Positions 52,001 through 63,755 of a stretch of DNA of 64,000 nt are shown piece after piece. The notes beneath the pieces were generated by a model. That model was not told the DNA's origin and made no database searches. It saw only the letters and a program-made list of their open reading frames with translations. A program made the translations under genes and the position numbers. Within the stretch, counting starts at the first letter, position 1, and each line of letters opens with the position of its first letter. Source of the stretch: Triticum aestivum (lineage: Eukaryota > Streptophyta > Magnoliopsida > Poales > Poaceae); NCBI RefSeq assembly GCF_018294505.1, contig NC_057798.1:369265370-369329369 (forward strand). The letters are read 5' to 3'.

Positions 52001-52731
52001 CTAAGATATTTAGCTCACACCGCAACTTGCTAAATCTCTTCTCATCCAAGGGCTTTGTGAAGATATCAGGCTAGTTGTTCTTCAGTCTTCACGTGCTCGA
52101 TGGAGATGTCGCCCTTCAACACATGATCACGAAGAAAATGATGACGAATCTGAATGTGCTTTGTCTTCGAGTGCTGAACTGGGTTGTGAGCAATCTTGAT
52201 GGCACTCTCATTGTCACAGAGGAGAGGCACATTCTTCACGTTGATGCCGTAGTCCTTGAGGGTTTGCTTCATCCATAGCAGTTGAGCACAGCAAGAACCA
52301 GCAGCAATGTACTCAGCCTCTGCAGTAGACAGTGATACGCAGTTCTGTTTCTTCGAGGACCAACAGACCAAAGATCGTCCGAGGAAATGACAAGTACCAG
52401 ATGTTGACTTGCGGTCCACACGATCACCAGCATAGTCAGAGTCAGAATATCCAATGAGATCAAAAGTAGAGCCCTTGGGGTACCATAATCCTAGTGTTGG
52501 TGTGTGAGCTAGATATCGAAGAATATGCTTCACAGCCTTATGGTGTGATTCCTTCGGTGCAGCTTGAAATCGGGCACACATGCAAACACTAAGCATTATA
52601 TCTGGCCTAGATGCACATAAGTACAATAAAGAGCCAATCATGGAGCGGTATACCTTGTGATCGAAGTCAATACCATTTTCATCAGTGCATAGATGGCATT
52701 TGTGGGCATAGGAATTTTGACGCCTTTGCAT
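51985..52731 (-). pseudogene. Copia RNase H fragment (14.5-kb element)
   Basis: From the frameshift near 52700 the frame has YRSMIGSLLYLCASRPD, GYSDSDYAGDRVD, STAEAEYIAAGSC, LLCDNESAIKIAHNPVQHS and KHIQIRHHFLRDHVLKGD. It stops after EEQLA at 52066, where one inserted base shifts the last residues (to about 51985). Acidic residues of RNase H are present. Confidence 0.85.
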
Positions 52732-53705
52732 CTTGCATGCCGAATTTCCTCAGAACTTCCTTGAGGTATTTCTCCTGAGATATGAATATACCATTGTGCT
52801 GTTGACGAATTTGAAGACCTAAAAATAATTTCAACTCTCCCATCATAGACATTTGATATTCTTCACTCATCATGTGAGCAAATACATCACTATAACGTTG
52901 GTCAGTACAGCCAAAGATAATATCATCAACGTATATTTGGCACACAAACAGTTCACCATCATAAGATTTAGTAAAGAGAGTGGGGTCGAGTGAACCGGGT
53001 GTAAAGCCATTCTTCATGAAGAATTCCTTCAAAGTGTCATACCACGCCCGAGGGGCCTGCTTGAGGCCATACAGGGCCTTGTTGAGTCTGAAGACTTTGT
53101 CAGGATTCTTTGGATCTTCAAAACCTGGGGGTTGAGCAACATATACTTCTTCCTCAAGCTTACCATTGAGGAATGCACTTTTCACATCCATTTGTTGTAA
53201 GATAATATTATGATGGTTAGCATAAGCAAGTAATATGCGAATAGCCTCAAGTCTAGCAACAGGTGCAAAAGTTTCATCGAAATCAATTCCTTCAACCTGT
53301 GTGTAGCCTTGAGCTACAAGTCGTGCCTTATTCCTCACCACAAGGCCATTTTCATCTTGCTTGTTGCGGTAGATCCACTTTGTGCCGATGATATTATGCT
53401 TGCGAGGATCTGGACGTTTGACCAGTTCCCAGACATTGTTGAGCTCGAACTGATGTAATTCTTCTTGCATGGCCTGAATCCACTCAGGCTCCAGAAATGC
53501 TTCATCTACCTTAGTGGGCTCTGTAATAGAGACAAAAGCATAGTGCCCACAAAATTTAGATAAATGTGAAGCTTTTGAGCGTGTGAGAGGACCTGGCGCT
53601 TGAATGTCATCGATGATCTTTTCAACTTGCACTTCTTTTGCAATGCGAGGATGAGCTGGTTGTCGTTGAGGAATTTGATCAGCATTTTCTTCAGCACCAT
53701 TTTCT
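52682..53705 (-). pseudogene. Copia reverse transcriptase (14.5-kb element)
   Basis: RT is nearly complete in one frame: [66 protein letters not shown] and the catalytic [10 protein letters not shown], then [11 protein letters not shown]. The frame begins upstream in shifted linker sequence (to 53833) and is separated from integrase by one frameshift near 53715 and from RNase H by one near 52700. Confidence 0.87.
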
Positions 53706-54770
53706 TCAGTTTTCATCAGGTGCACCAGCTTGATTTTCTTCACGTTCTGGAATGAATTCTTCAACAGATTCTTCGGTAGGAATAACATCCTCAGTAGCCT
53801 TGAACTTGATAGAATCCCCAGGATCTGGTTCATCTATCACAGAAGGTAGGTTCTCTCTTTGCGAGCCATTAGTTTCATCGAACCGCACATCTACAGTTTC
53901 AACAACCTTGTGAAGAACGTTGTTGAAGACTCTATAGGTGTGCAAGTCCTTTCCGTAACCTAGCATAAAACCTTCATGTGCTTTCGGTGCAAATTTAGCA
54001 TTGTGATGAGGATCTCTAATCCAACATTTAGCACCGAAGACTTTGAAGTAACTCACATTGAGTTTCTTGTCAGTGAGGAGTTCATAGGCAGTCTTCTTGA
54101 AGAATTTGTGAAGATATACCCGATTGATGATGTGGCACGCAGTATCAATTGAATCAATCCAACAACGACGAGGCGTTTTGTATTCATCAAGCATAGTGTG
54201 AGACATTTCAGCGAGGGTTCTATTCTTGCGCTCCACGACGCCGTTCTGCTGAGGAGTATAATGAGCGGATAATTCATGAGTAATACCAAGTTCATCAAGA
54301 TAGCCATCAAGACCGGAATTCTTGAACTCGGTCCCATTGTCAGTTCTGATGTGCTTGATCTTCACACCAAAGTTGGTTGAAGCCCTCGAGGAAAATCGTT
54401 TGAAGATTTCCTGCACTTCATGTTTGTAAGTGACAATGTGAACCCATGTGTAACGAGAATAGTCATCAACAATAACAAAACCATATAGAGATGCATCATT
54501 CGAAACAGCAGAATAATGATTAGGACCAAAGAGATCCATTTGAAGTAATTCGAATGGACGAGTAGTGGTCATGATAGTCTTTGCTGGATGCTTGGCCTTG
54601 GTCATCTTTCTAGCTTCACAAGCTCCACATAAGTGATCCTTGAGGAATTTGACATTCTCAATGCCAATGACATGCTTCTTCTTCACAAGCGTGTTCAGAT
54701 TCCTCATGCCAGCATGACCAAGTCGTCGATGCCATAGCCAGCCTTCTGAAGCTTTTGCAAGTAAGCACAT
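53706..54770 (-). pseudogene. Copia integrase (14.5-kb element)
   Basis: The frame includes GWLWHRRLGHAGMRNLNTLV and CGACEARKM (HHCC zinc domain) and the core with LQMDLFGPNHYS, IRTDNGTEFKNSG and TPQQNGVVERKNRTL, so the DDE triad is intact. The C-terminal part reads FKVFGAKCWIRDP and VRFDETNGSQ. Just upstream, protease sequence joins directly to this domain through a deletion. Confidence 0.87.
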
Positions 54771-54839
54771 TGCTGGTTGTGGTCCTGACTTTTGCCTTTG
54801 TCAGCGAAGATGATGTGCTTCAGATGCGACGGTGTTAAG

Positions 54840-54925
54840 GGAGCATCCATCAATAGGTTCTTGTCACCGGTCATGTGATTTGTACATCCACTATCTAGAA
54901 CCCACTCGTTGACTTTGGGCTGATC
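54840..54925 (-). pseudogene. Copia protease remnant (14.5-kb element)
   Basis: The minus strand encodes EWVLDSGCTNHMTGDKNLL, the protease active site, then HIIFADKGKS, and then changes frame into the integrase N-terminus. About 60-70 codons present between these points in the 9.3-kb copia (27394-27702 region) are missing. This is a deletion, not a natural fusion. Confidence 0.75.
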
Positions 54926-56250
54926 ATCCTGCAGATGAATTAGTGCAACTTACGATCTCATATACTTCATCAGTGAAGAATATGATATCAAGTTCATCAG
55001 ATGAATTTCATCAAACAGTAAACAGATATTTCAGTATGAGGACGTGTGAAATGAAAGTTCATTTCATCATGATTCGCATGCGTCCTTTCAGGCATTTTGT
55101 CAGGCCTCCAGCAAATTCTTCAGACGTTTAAAGCACGTCTGGAGACCTGACCCTGCACAAAGGATTAGTTCTTTTTCTTCACCACCCACATCTGAAGGGG
55201 TGGCAAAGAGTTCATCACTCTGCGAGCACCATATGAGAAAGGTGGCATAGAGGCCAATCCATTTCGTTTCACATAAGAGGGGTTAGAGTAAGCATATGAA
55301 TAAGCAGAGAAATTCTTTGAGGATTTATGAACATAATGATTTGAAGAATAATGCGCATATTCATAGCTCTTAGCTCTATCCTGCGAAATAGAGGGGTTAG
55401 CATGATGATGCTCATATGAGGACTTTGATCCATTTAAGGAATTTGATCCATGTGAAGAATTAGGTCCATATGAATAATTTGATCTGGGGTTCTTGTTCTT
55501 CACAGGTGGTGTCATGAGGACATCCACCTGAAGACTTTCAACATAACTTTTCGGAACCCAGATTTTCTTCATAGGGGAACCATTCCTGCAGTTAGTTCCA
55601 ACATATCTAGCAAATACTTCACCATTCTGATTTTTGAACAGTTTATAGTTGGAGTCAAATGACTCATCAGAAGAATGAGAAGATTCACATGTAAAGCCAG
55701 ATAAGTTAGATGGATCAACTGGAGGTCCCTTTGCAGCAACCCATGAGGTTTTGGGGTACTGCTCAGGCTTCCAGTATGTTCCATCAGCATTGAGTTTCCT
55801 CTCAAAGGCAATACCCTCTTTCCTAGTGTTTCTGTTGAGGATCTGCTTTTTGAGCACATCACAAAGAATCTGATGCCCTTTGAGGCTTTTGTACATGCCT
55901 GTCGTGTACAATTCATTCATCCCTGCATCATTAGTAGTACTAGCAATGTCCTCAGATGAGGAATTAGTGATAGCAGAGGCAGGTGAAGAATTTGTAACAG
56001 TTGAAGCATTTGAACATTCAGGTGAAGAATTAGCAGATTCACGTTCAATGCACTTTAAGCATGGAGGAACAAATTCTTCTTGAGTAGCACTGATTTGTTG
56101 AGCAAGTAATGAATCGCGATCCTTCTAAAGATCTTCATAACTCACTCTTAGCTTCTCAAGATCTTGCTTTCTTTGAAGAAATTCATAAGAAAGCTTCTCG
56201 TGATCAGATAAGAGAGTGTTATGATGACTTTGAAGATTGTCAAACTTAGA
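54926..56250 (-). pseudogene. Sirevirus gag-protease linker with Ser/Tyr-rich region
   Basis: The gag frame continues past its stop near 56251 through coiled-coil (EKLSYEFLQRKQDLEKLR) and Glu/Ser-rich sequence to a 251-codon segment (55165-55920) beginning MNELYTTGMYKSLKGHQ. The last third is rich in Ser, Tyr, Asn and His (YSYGPNSSHGSNS). A stop at about 55165 precedes the protease. Sireviruses have a long gag with such a tail. Confidence 0.65.
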
Positions 56251-57705
56251 CTAAAGTCTCTGAAGATTTTCAGTTAAGTCATTAGTGCGGTCCATTTCTT
56301 CACCCAACATATCATCACTTTCGTCTAGCATGTTTTGAAGTTTTTCAATGGCCTTTTGTTGTTTCACAGCAATCTTAGCAAGTTTAGAGTAACTGGGCTT
56401 AAGATTTTCATCAGATTCATCCTCACTAGATTCAGAGGAGGGGTATTTTGTTACCTTGGCACCTTTTGCCATGAAGCAATAGGTGGGAGCGTAGTCATCA
56501 TTGTCTTCGTCAGCCATGTTGGTGCGGTCAATTTCTTCAGAGTTGAAGATAGACTTGCTGACGAAAGCAGTAGCGAGAGCCAGACTCGCCACACCAGACT
56601 CTGACTCCCCAGATGCCTCCTCTTCTTCATGTTCCTCAGATTCAGCTTCAGAGTCCATTTCCTTGCCAATGAATGCCCGAGCCTTCTTGGAGCTACTCTT
56701 CTTGTGAGATGAAGACTTCGAGGATTTTGATGATGAAGATTTTGAAGATTTCTTCTTCTTCTTGGCGTCATCAGAACTGTAATCCTTGTATTTCTTCTTC
56801 TTTAATTCCTTTTCCCATTGAGGACAATCCTGAATATAGTGACCAGGTTTCTTGCATTTGTGGCAAAGTATTCTCTTATAGTCACTTGATGAGGAATCAC
56901 TGCTTCTTGAGGATTTTCCAAAGCGACCACGTCTTGAGAACTTCTGGAACTTCTTCACGAGCAGTGCTAGCTCCTGGCTCAATTCTTCAGGATCACCGAG
57001 GCTACTACCAGAGTCTTCACATTCAGATTCAGACACAGCCTTGGCCTTCAGGGCACGTGTTTTGCCATAGCTTGAGCCATAGAGATCTCTCTTTTCAGCA
57101 AGCTGGAACTCATGAGTATTTAGCCTCTCGAGGATATCAGCGGGATCTAGTGACTTGTAGTCAGCTCGCTCTTGAATCATCAGTGCCAGAGTATCAAATG
57201 AGGAATCTAGCGATCTCAGCAATTGCTTCACCACCTCATGGTCGGTGATGTCAGTGGCACCAAGCGCTTGAAGCTCATTTGAGATGTCAGTGAGGCGATC
57301 AAAGGTTTGCTGAACATTTTCATTGTCGAGTCTTTTGAAGCAGTTGAAGAGATTGCGAAGAACGTCAACACGAGAGTCACGTTGAGTTGAGACTCCTTCG
57401 TTTACTTTGGAGAGCCTATCCCAGATAAGCTTAGTAGTTTCCAAAGCACTCACTGTACCATACTGTCCTTTACTCAGATGGCCACATATGATATTCTTCG
57501 CTTGAGAATCGAGTTGCTTGAATCTCTTCACATCAGCATCATTCAGAGAAGGTGTGACTGAGGAAACACCATTTTCCACAATGTACCAGAGATCGTTGTC
57601 AATTGCTTCAAGATGCATTCACATCTTATTCTTCCAGTAGGGGTAGTCCATGCCATCGAAGGTAGGACACCCAGCGGAGACCTTGATCATACCTGCGGTC
57701 GACAT
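56251..57705 (-). pseudogene. Sirevirus gag with zinc knuckle, broken by an early TGA
   Basis: The likely start is ATG at 57705 (MSTAGMIKVSAGCPTFDG). TGA at 57619-57621 replaces the Arg codon expected before MHLEAIDND. The rest stays open for 455 codons: UBN2-type gag (LWDRLSKVNEG type region, LRNLFNCFKRLDNENVQQTF), a zinc knuckle CHKCKKPGHYIQDC, a Lys/Ser-rich basic stretch and an acidic stretch. It ends LQRL. It binds element RNA and forms the particle. The early stop and downstream lesions disable it. Confidence 0.85.
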
Positions 57706-57756
57706 AACTAGAACTCCAGGTGGTTAAACCAAAATCACACAGAACAAGGGAGTACC

Positions 57757-57770
57757 TTGCTCTGATACCA
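57757..57770 (-). other. Primer-binding site of the 14.5-kb Sirevirus
   Basis: The minus strand reads tggtatcagagcaa, an initiator-Met tRNA PBS, two bases from the LTR start at 57773. Confidence 0.88.
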
Positions 57771-57772
57771 AT

Positions 57773-59318
57773 TGAAAGTGCGTTATATCGACTAGAGGGG
57801 GGGTGAATAGGCGATTTTTATGAATTCTTCACTAAGGAATTTGCCGGTGAGGAAATTCCTTAGCGAAGAACTACTAGCAGCGGAATAAGTACTCAGAAGT
57901 AAGCATAACAGGATACAGACTTAGTCATCATGACGAAATGAAGACAAACACAGAGTACAGAAAGCGTAAACACAGGATAACACAAAATGAAGACAACAGA
58001 CTGAAGGAATTGAACTGAGGAAATTGAGAAAGTCTTCAGTCAAAGTCTTCAAGCACAGATATGAACAATCACTCAACACAGTAATGAGGGAATGAAAGAG
58101 TTGAGGAAATAGAACCAGTAAGGTTGGTGAAGACAATGATTTGTTCGACCAGTTCCAACTGCTGTCTCAGTTGTACGTCTGGTTGGAGCGGCTGGGTATT
58201 TAAACTCGAGGACACACAGTCTCGGACACCCAGTCGCTGAGCACGCAGCTCAGGACACCAAGTCCTCACCGTATTCTCCTTGAACTAAGATCACACAGAT
58301 CTCGTCCAATCACTCGTGGTAAGTCTTCAGGCAACTTCCAAACCTTCACAGACTTCGGTCACTCGGCGATCCACAATTCCTCTTGGATGCTCTAGACCAT
58401 GACGCCTAACCGTCTGGAAGAAGCACAGTCTTCAAAGGTAACAAGTGTCGGATCCACGCAGGATCAATCTCTTCAGTGATGCTCAATCACTTTGGGGTTT
58501 GTAGGTGTTTGGGTTTGGGATTTTCCCCACTCGATGATTTTCGCTCAAAGTCCTCGAAGGATGGGTTGCTCTCAAATGACAAGTGTCAGTTTCTCTCGGA
58601 GCAGCCAACCAGCTAGTGGTTGTAGGGGGCGGCTATTTATAGCCTAGGGAGCGGCCCGGAATGATAAGACATAAATGCACTTGTCTGATATGACCGTTAG
58701 GTGGATAAGATATTTTGGGACAGCTGGCGCGTAGCACAACAACGGTCGGAAATTTGACTATCAAATTCCTCAGGGCTATCATGATCCTCACTGTGTAGGC
58801 AATCCGCACTGGCGAATTCCTAACTCCTCAGTCGGAACAAATTCCTCAGCGACCAGAAGAACTTCGTCTCTGTCACTGAAGAAATTGACTGAACCGTATG
58901 AGATTTACAAAGGCTTCACTCGATGGGTTTGGTAGGTGTAGGATTTTGAGTTGAGCATCACATGGAAATTTTTCCTTAGTATTTCCTCGACCCCCTTTAA
59001 CAGTACTGTGTTTCATATGACTCAAGAAAGAGAAAAAACAAAACTATGAAAACGAAAGTCTACAAGCTTCATATTCCTCGCATGAATATCAAGTCTTCAC
59101 GGATACACCAATATCTTCACTTTCAAAGTCTTCATGAAAGTCTTCAGAAATACCAAAGTCTTCAGTCGAAGATATTCATTTTTAGGGGTCGACTTTCCCT
59201 GTAAATATCAAACTCCTCATAGACTTATAGACCTGTGTACACTCACAAACGCATAAGTCCCTTAACCTATAAGTCTTCAATACACCAAAATCACTAAGGG
59301 GCACTAGATGCACTTACA
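57773..59318 (-). repeat. 5' LTR of the 14.5-kb Sirevirus
   Basis: The 1,546-bp LTR ends CACTTACA and is followed by TSD aatac. It differs from 44788-46318 by about 35 substitutions and an insertion of about 14 bp near 58005 (hand alignment). Confidence 0.88.
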
Positions 59319-60918
59319 AATACATAGACAAACAGAGTGTCACTAGTATGCCTCTACTTGACTAGATTGTTGAATCAAAGATGGTTAGGTTTCCTAGCCA
59401 TAGACATGAGTTGTCATTTGATTAACGGAATCACATCATTGGAGAATAATGTGATTGACTTGACCCATTCCGTTATCTTAGCACTTGATCGTTTTAGTTT
59501 ACTGCTATTTCTTTCTTCATGACTTATACATGTTCCTACGACTATGAGATTATGCAACTCCCGATTACCGGAGGAACACTTTGTGTGCTACCAAACATCA
59601 CAACATAACTGGGTTATTATGAAGGTGCTCTACAGGTGTCTCCGATGGTACTTGTTTTTGGCATAGATTGAGATTAGGATTTGTCACTCTGATTGTCGGA
59701 GAGGTATCTCTGGGCCCTCTCGGTAATGCACATCACTATAAGCCTTGCAAGCAATGTGACTAATGAGTTCGTTGCGAGATGATGCATTACGCAACGAGTA
59801 GAGAGACTTGCCGGTAACGAGATAGAGCTAGGTATTAAGATAACGATGATCGAATCTCGGGCAAGTAACATACCGATGACAAAAGGAACAACGTATGTTG
59901 TTATGTGGTTCGACCAATAAAGATCTTCATAGAATATGTAGGAGCCAATATAGGCATCCAGGTTCTGCTATTGGTTATTGACCAGAGAGGTGTCTCGGTC
60001 ATGTCTACATAGTTCTCGAACCCGTAGGGTCCGCATGCTTAACGTTCATTGACGATATAGTATTATATGAGTTATGTATGTTGGTGACCGAATGTTGTTC
60101 GGAGTCCCGGATATGATCACGGACAAGACGAGGAACTCCAGAATGGTCCGGAGATAAAGATTGATATATGGGATAATAGTGTTTGGTCTCCGGAAGGGTT
60201 CCGAATTCACTGGAAGGGGTTCCAGATGTTTGCCGAAATGTTTGGGTATGAGAACACTTTATTTGGGCCAAAGGGGAAAGCCCACAAGGTTTTTGGAAAG
60301 CGCAAAAGGAAGTTTTGCGGAGTCCAGGGGCCAGACTCCAGGGTCCCTGGCGTCTGGGTCCAGTCGCCGGGAACCCTGGCGTCTGGCCCTGGAGTCCGAG
60401 AAGGACTCTTGCCTTCCGGGTGAAACCAACTTTGTGGAGGCTTTTACTCCAAGTTTCGACCCCCAAGGCTCAACATATAAATAGAGGGGCACGGCTTGCA
60501 CCAAAGAGACATCAAGAAACACCAAGTCGTGTGCCGGCAACCCTGTCCCCTCTAGTTTATCGTCCGTCATAGTTTCCGTAGTGCTTAGGCGAAGCCCTGC
60601 GGAGATTGTTCTTCACCAACACCGTCACCACGCCGTCGTGCTGCCGAAACCCATCTACTACTTCGCCCGTCTTGCTGGATCAAGAAGGCGAGGACGTCAT
60701 CGAGTTGAACGTGTGCTAAACGCAGAGGTGCCGTACGTTCGGTACTTGATGGTGGCAGATCGTGACGGTGTATGACTACATCAACTGCGTTTATAAATGC
60801 TTCCGCTTAGCGATCTTCACGGGTATGAAGATACACTCCCCCTCTCGTTGCTATGCATCACATAGATAGATCTTGCGTGATCGTAGGATTTTTTTTTAAA
60901 TTACTACGTTCCCCAATA

Positions 60919-62728
60919 GTGATCGCTTGGTTGGATAGAGCGTAAGAGCTCAGGGTGCTGACCCCGATGGAACTTTGGCTGCATCGTACCCTAAAGCTGG
61001 CACTGCTTGTCCTGGCTTCCCTCGAGCGCACCATTGACAGATAGAGATCAAGGATTCGATGGCTGAGGGACGGAGATGCCAACGGTAAGCTCTTCTAGGC
61101 CGGGGCAAATGGGAGAAGATCCAAGAACTTTATCTCCTGCATTAAGAGGGGCGATGAGGTCATCACTGAGCGAACTAGGAAAGAAGAGATCTTCTCGGAG
61201 GTGTTCAAAAAATTTCTTGACAAGGCGGGATCGAGGAGAGGCTCCCTGGACCTAGAATATCTTCAGATCCCTAGTCGTGACTTGCAAGAGTTGGAGCTAA
61301 TGTTTACGGAAGATGAAGTGTGGAAGGTGATAAAGAAGATCCCGACAGACAGAGCAGCTGGACCGGACGGGTTCATCGTAGCGTTCTACCACATCCCGTG
61401 GCCAATCATGAAAGGCGACACCATGGAAGCTTTGATGAAGTTGTTTGTTGGAGACGGTAGAGGATTTGACAAACTGAATGAAGCACACATCATATTTATT
61501 CCAAAGAAGCCAGATGCCATGGAAGTGGGAGATTATCGGCCTATTAGTCTTCCCCACAGCTTTGCCAAGCTCTTCGCCAAGCTGCTAGCTCTGAGAGCAT
61601 GCCCCCGCATGTCAGAAATCATTGAGATAAACCAATCCGCCTTCATCAAAGGTAGGAACATTCATGACAATATCCTGCTAGTCAGGCAAGTGGCCTGAAA
61701 ACTTCATGCCAGAAAGGAGGAGAAGGGGCTCTTCCTAAACCTCGACATATCGAAAGCGTTTGACTCATTATCTTGGCCTTTCCTGATGGAGATCCTGGGA
61801 GCTAAAGTCTTCGGTCAGAGATGGATTAGGTGGATCTCGATGTTTCTTCAATCTGCCAATACCCGTGTGGTAGTCAATGGGGTCCCTGGTAGGCGCTTCC
61901 ACCATGCCAAGGGGCTTCGGCAGGGCGACCCGGTCTCTCCGCTGCTATTTGCTATTGCTATGGACTCCCTCACCTATATCATGAAGAAGGCAACTGAGGT
62001 CAGTGTGTTGAGCTCATTCAGAGGTATGTCGATGAACCAAAGGCTTTCATTATACGCGGATGGCCTGGCCCTGCTCTTAAGACCGTCGTCTCAAGACCTC
62101 AATTTTGCGAAGGCCACCTTTGACATCTTCGGTGAGGCTTCTGGTCTAAAGATCAACTATAGCAAATCGAATCGATCCTCATCAAACAGGATGATATTGA
62201 CCATCATAGAGTGGAAACTGTGCTGCAATGCAAGATGGCTAAATTTCCATGTCGTTACTTGGGGCTGCAGCTGGCAATCCATCAACTCCCCCGAGCAGAC
62301 TGGCAACCCTTGCTGGATCAGGTTCGGCATGTTATCTCGGCCTGGCAGTGTGGCTTCATTCAAAGGCCAGGCAGGCTAATTCTCATCAAGACGGTGATCG
62401 CAGCCAGACCGTTTCATTAGCTCCTGGTGCTTGACCCCCCCTCCCCGCTTGGGTTCTGGAGGACATAAACACATGGATGCGTTTCTTCTTTTGGGATGGA
62501 AAGAAGAAGAGTAACGGAGGGCAATGCCTCGTCACGTGGGAGACAGTTTGCAGGCCGACGAGCTTTGGTGGTCTGGGAGTGAAGAATTTGACGTTGCAAG
62601 CTCTCACACTTCGGGTGCGTTGGGAATGGCTTTGGAGAACAAACCCGAACAGGCCATGGCAAGGCCTCCATCTGATGATTGATGAGCAAGCGTGCACAGT
62701 CTTTGATAGCCTGGTCAAGATCACCGTT
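60919..62728 (+). pseudogene. LINE ORF2 reverse transcriptase fragment
   Basis: Reading resumes after the solo LTR with TSD gtgat. Stops occur near 60946, 61042 and 61096. Recognisable parts are RSRIRWLRDGDAN, LQELELMFTEDEVWKVI, DRAAGPDGFIVAFY, YRPISLPHSFAKLFAKLLA, NQSAFIKGRNIHDN, then TGA at 61696-61698, LDISKAFDSLSWPFL (motif A), GLRQGDPVSPLLFA (motif B) and YADGLALLL (motif C, with YADD changed to YADG). Frameshifts at about 62200 and 62430 precede WDGKKKSNGGQCLV and SFGGLGVKNL. The catalytic Asp change and stops make it inactive. Confidence 0.8.
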
Positions 62729-63199
62729 TGTCGGTGTCAAAACCGGCGGATCTCGAGTAGGGGGTCCCGAACTGTGTGTCTAAGGCTAATGGTAACATGA
62801 GGCGGGGGACACAATGTTTACCCAGGTTCGGGCCCTCTCGATGGAGGTAATACCCTACTTCCTGCTTGATTGATATTGATGATATGAGTATTACAAGAGT
62901 TGATCTACCACGTGATCGTAGAGGCTAAACCCTAGAAGCTAGCCTATGATTATGATTGTTCTTGTCGTACGGACTAAACCCTCTGGTTTATATGGACACC
63001 GGAGGGGGCTAGGGTTACATAGAGTCGGTTACAGAGAAGGAGATATACATATCTGAATTGCCAAGCTTGCCTTCCACGCAAAGGAGAGTCCCACCCGGAC
63101 ACGGGACGAAGTCTTCAATCTTGTATCTTCATAGTCCAACAGTCCGGCCAAAGTATAAAGTCCGGCTATCCAAGGACCCCCTAATCCAGGACTCCCTCA
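62729..63199 (+). repeat. LTR of the right-edge gypsy-type element
   Basis: 471 bp with TG and CA ends. It contains acccaggttcgggccctctc and ctaaaccctagaagctagcc blocks that I recognise as widespread in wheat. No partner LTR is in the window. Confidence 0.7.
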
Positions 63200-63755
63200 G
63201 TAGCCCCTGAACCAGGCTTCAATGATGATGAGTCTGGCGTGCAGATTGTCTTCGACATTGCAAGGCGGGTTCCTTCTCTGAATACTCCATAGAAGATCTT
63301 GAACACAAGGATTGTGTCTAGCTCTGTAAAACAATTTCCATATACCACCGTAGAGAGCACAATATTCCACAAATCTAATCTGATGACAACTTTTCATAGC
63401 ATGACATCACATTGCGGCCTGGTCATTATGCGAACCGTTTTTCTCAACCTGCTATCGCACATATCGAGGCAGTTTTATTGGCACGTCTTGTCAAAGCAGA
63501 GATCGTGTCCCCTCATCACGGGATTCTCATCAATACGGGTGTGGGTAAACCAACCACGCCATCAATCGCGGCGCTTGGGGAATAAGCGAGTTTACCGGGC
63601 AAGTGGGGAGGCGCAGGATACCGGCTACCTTTATAAGGAGATAAGGGCTCCCCTTTTTCACCCACGCCATGCTCTCTCTGCTTATCCATTCCCCCTCTCG
63701 CTCTAGCTCCAGCGCCCAAGCGTTCGTCTTCTCCGCCCACAAAGGCCCTCCGAAA
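63200..63755 (+). other. Leader of the right-edge gypsy-type element
   Basis: 556 bp between LTR and ORF without a convincing protein. It ends in a CT-rich tract (cattccccctctcgctctag near 63688) similar to a plant 5' leader. A TATA-like ctttataaggag lies near 63630. Confidence 0.45.

Larger units (their letters stand above)
44788..59318 (-). mobile_element. Sirevirus copia retrotransposon with an envelope-like ORF (14.5 kb, Maximus-like)
   Basis: LTRs at 44788-46318 and 57773-59318 begin TGAAA and end CACTTACA. The perfect TSD aatac lies at 44783-44787 and 59319-59323. PBS (57757-57770) and PPT (46319-46334) show minus orientation. The body encodes gag, protease, integrase, RT and RNase H, then a further long coding region of about 3.9 kb (46862-50723) before the 3' LTR, as in Sireviruses that carry an extra ORF after pol. 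Size and layout fit Triticeae Maximus (from memory). Many nonsense codons, frameshifts and one internal deletion make it inactive. I count about 35 LTR differences (2.3%) plus a short indel near 58005. Confidence 0.88.
44668..60918 (+). mobile_element. Solo LTR of the BARE1/WIS/Angela group, split by a Sirevirus
   Basis: The LTR starts TGAAGGAAATATGCCC at 44668 and ends ccccaata at 60918, with the terminal CA changed to TA. It is about 1.72 kb after removal of the nested element. A perfect TSD gtgat lies at 44663-44667 and 60919-60923. No internal sequence follows, so it is a solo LTR left by recombination. It is clearly related to the LTRs at 1847 and 8869 but diverged, and it contains tctgggccctctcggtaatg-type blocks shared with them. 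Confidence 0.88.
44371..62728 (+). mobile_element. LINE (non-LTR retrotransposon), interrupted and truncated at both sides
   Basis: LINE ORF2 sequence lies at 44371-44667 and resumes after TSD gtgat at 60919, ending at the gypsy LTR at 62729. The join is coherent in protein sense: IKLRMKIANSVI continues as AWLDRA. Its endonuclease part is missing beyond the gypsy LTR at 44370 and its 3' end with poly(A) is missing beyond 62728. Several nonsense codons and frameshifts are present. It is the oldest element of the right block. Confidence 0.8.

Noticed and set aside
60161..60572. Overlapping frames in the Angela-type solo LTR
   Set aside because: Lie in U3 of a solo LTR, on both strands, with no known domain.
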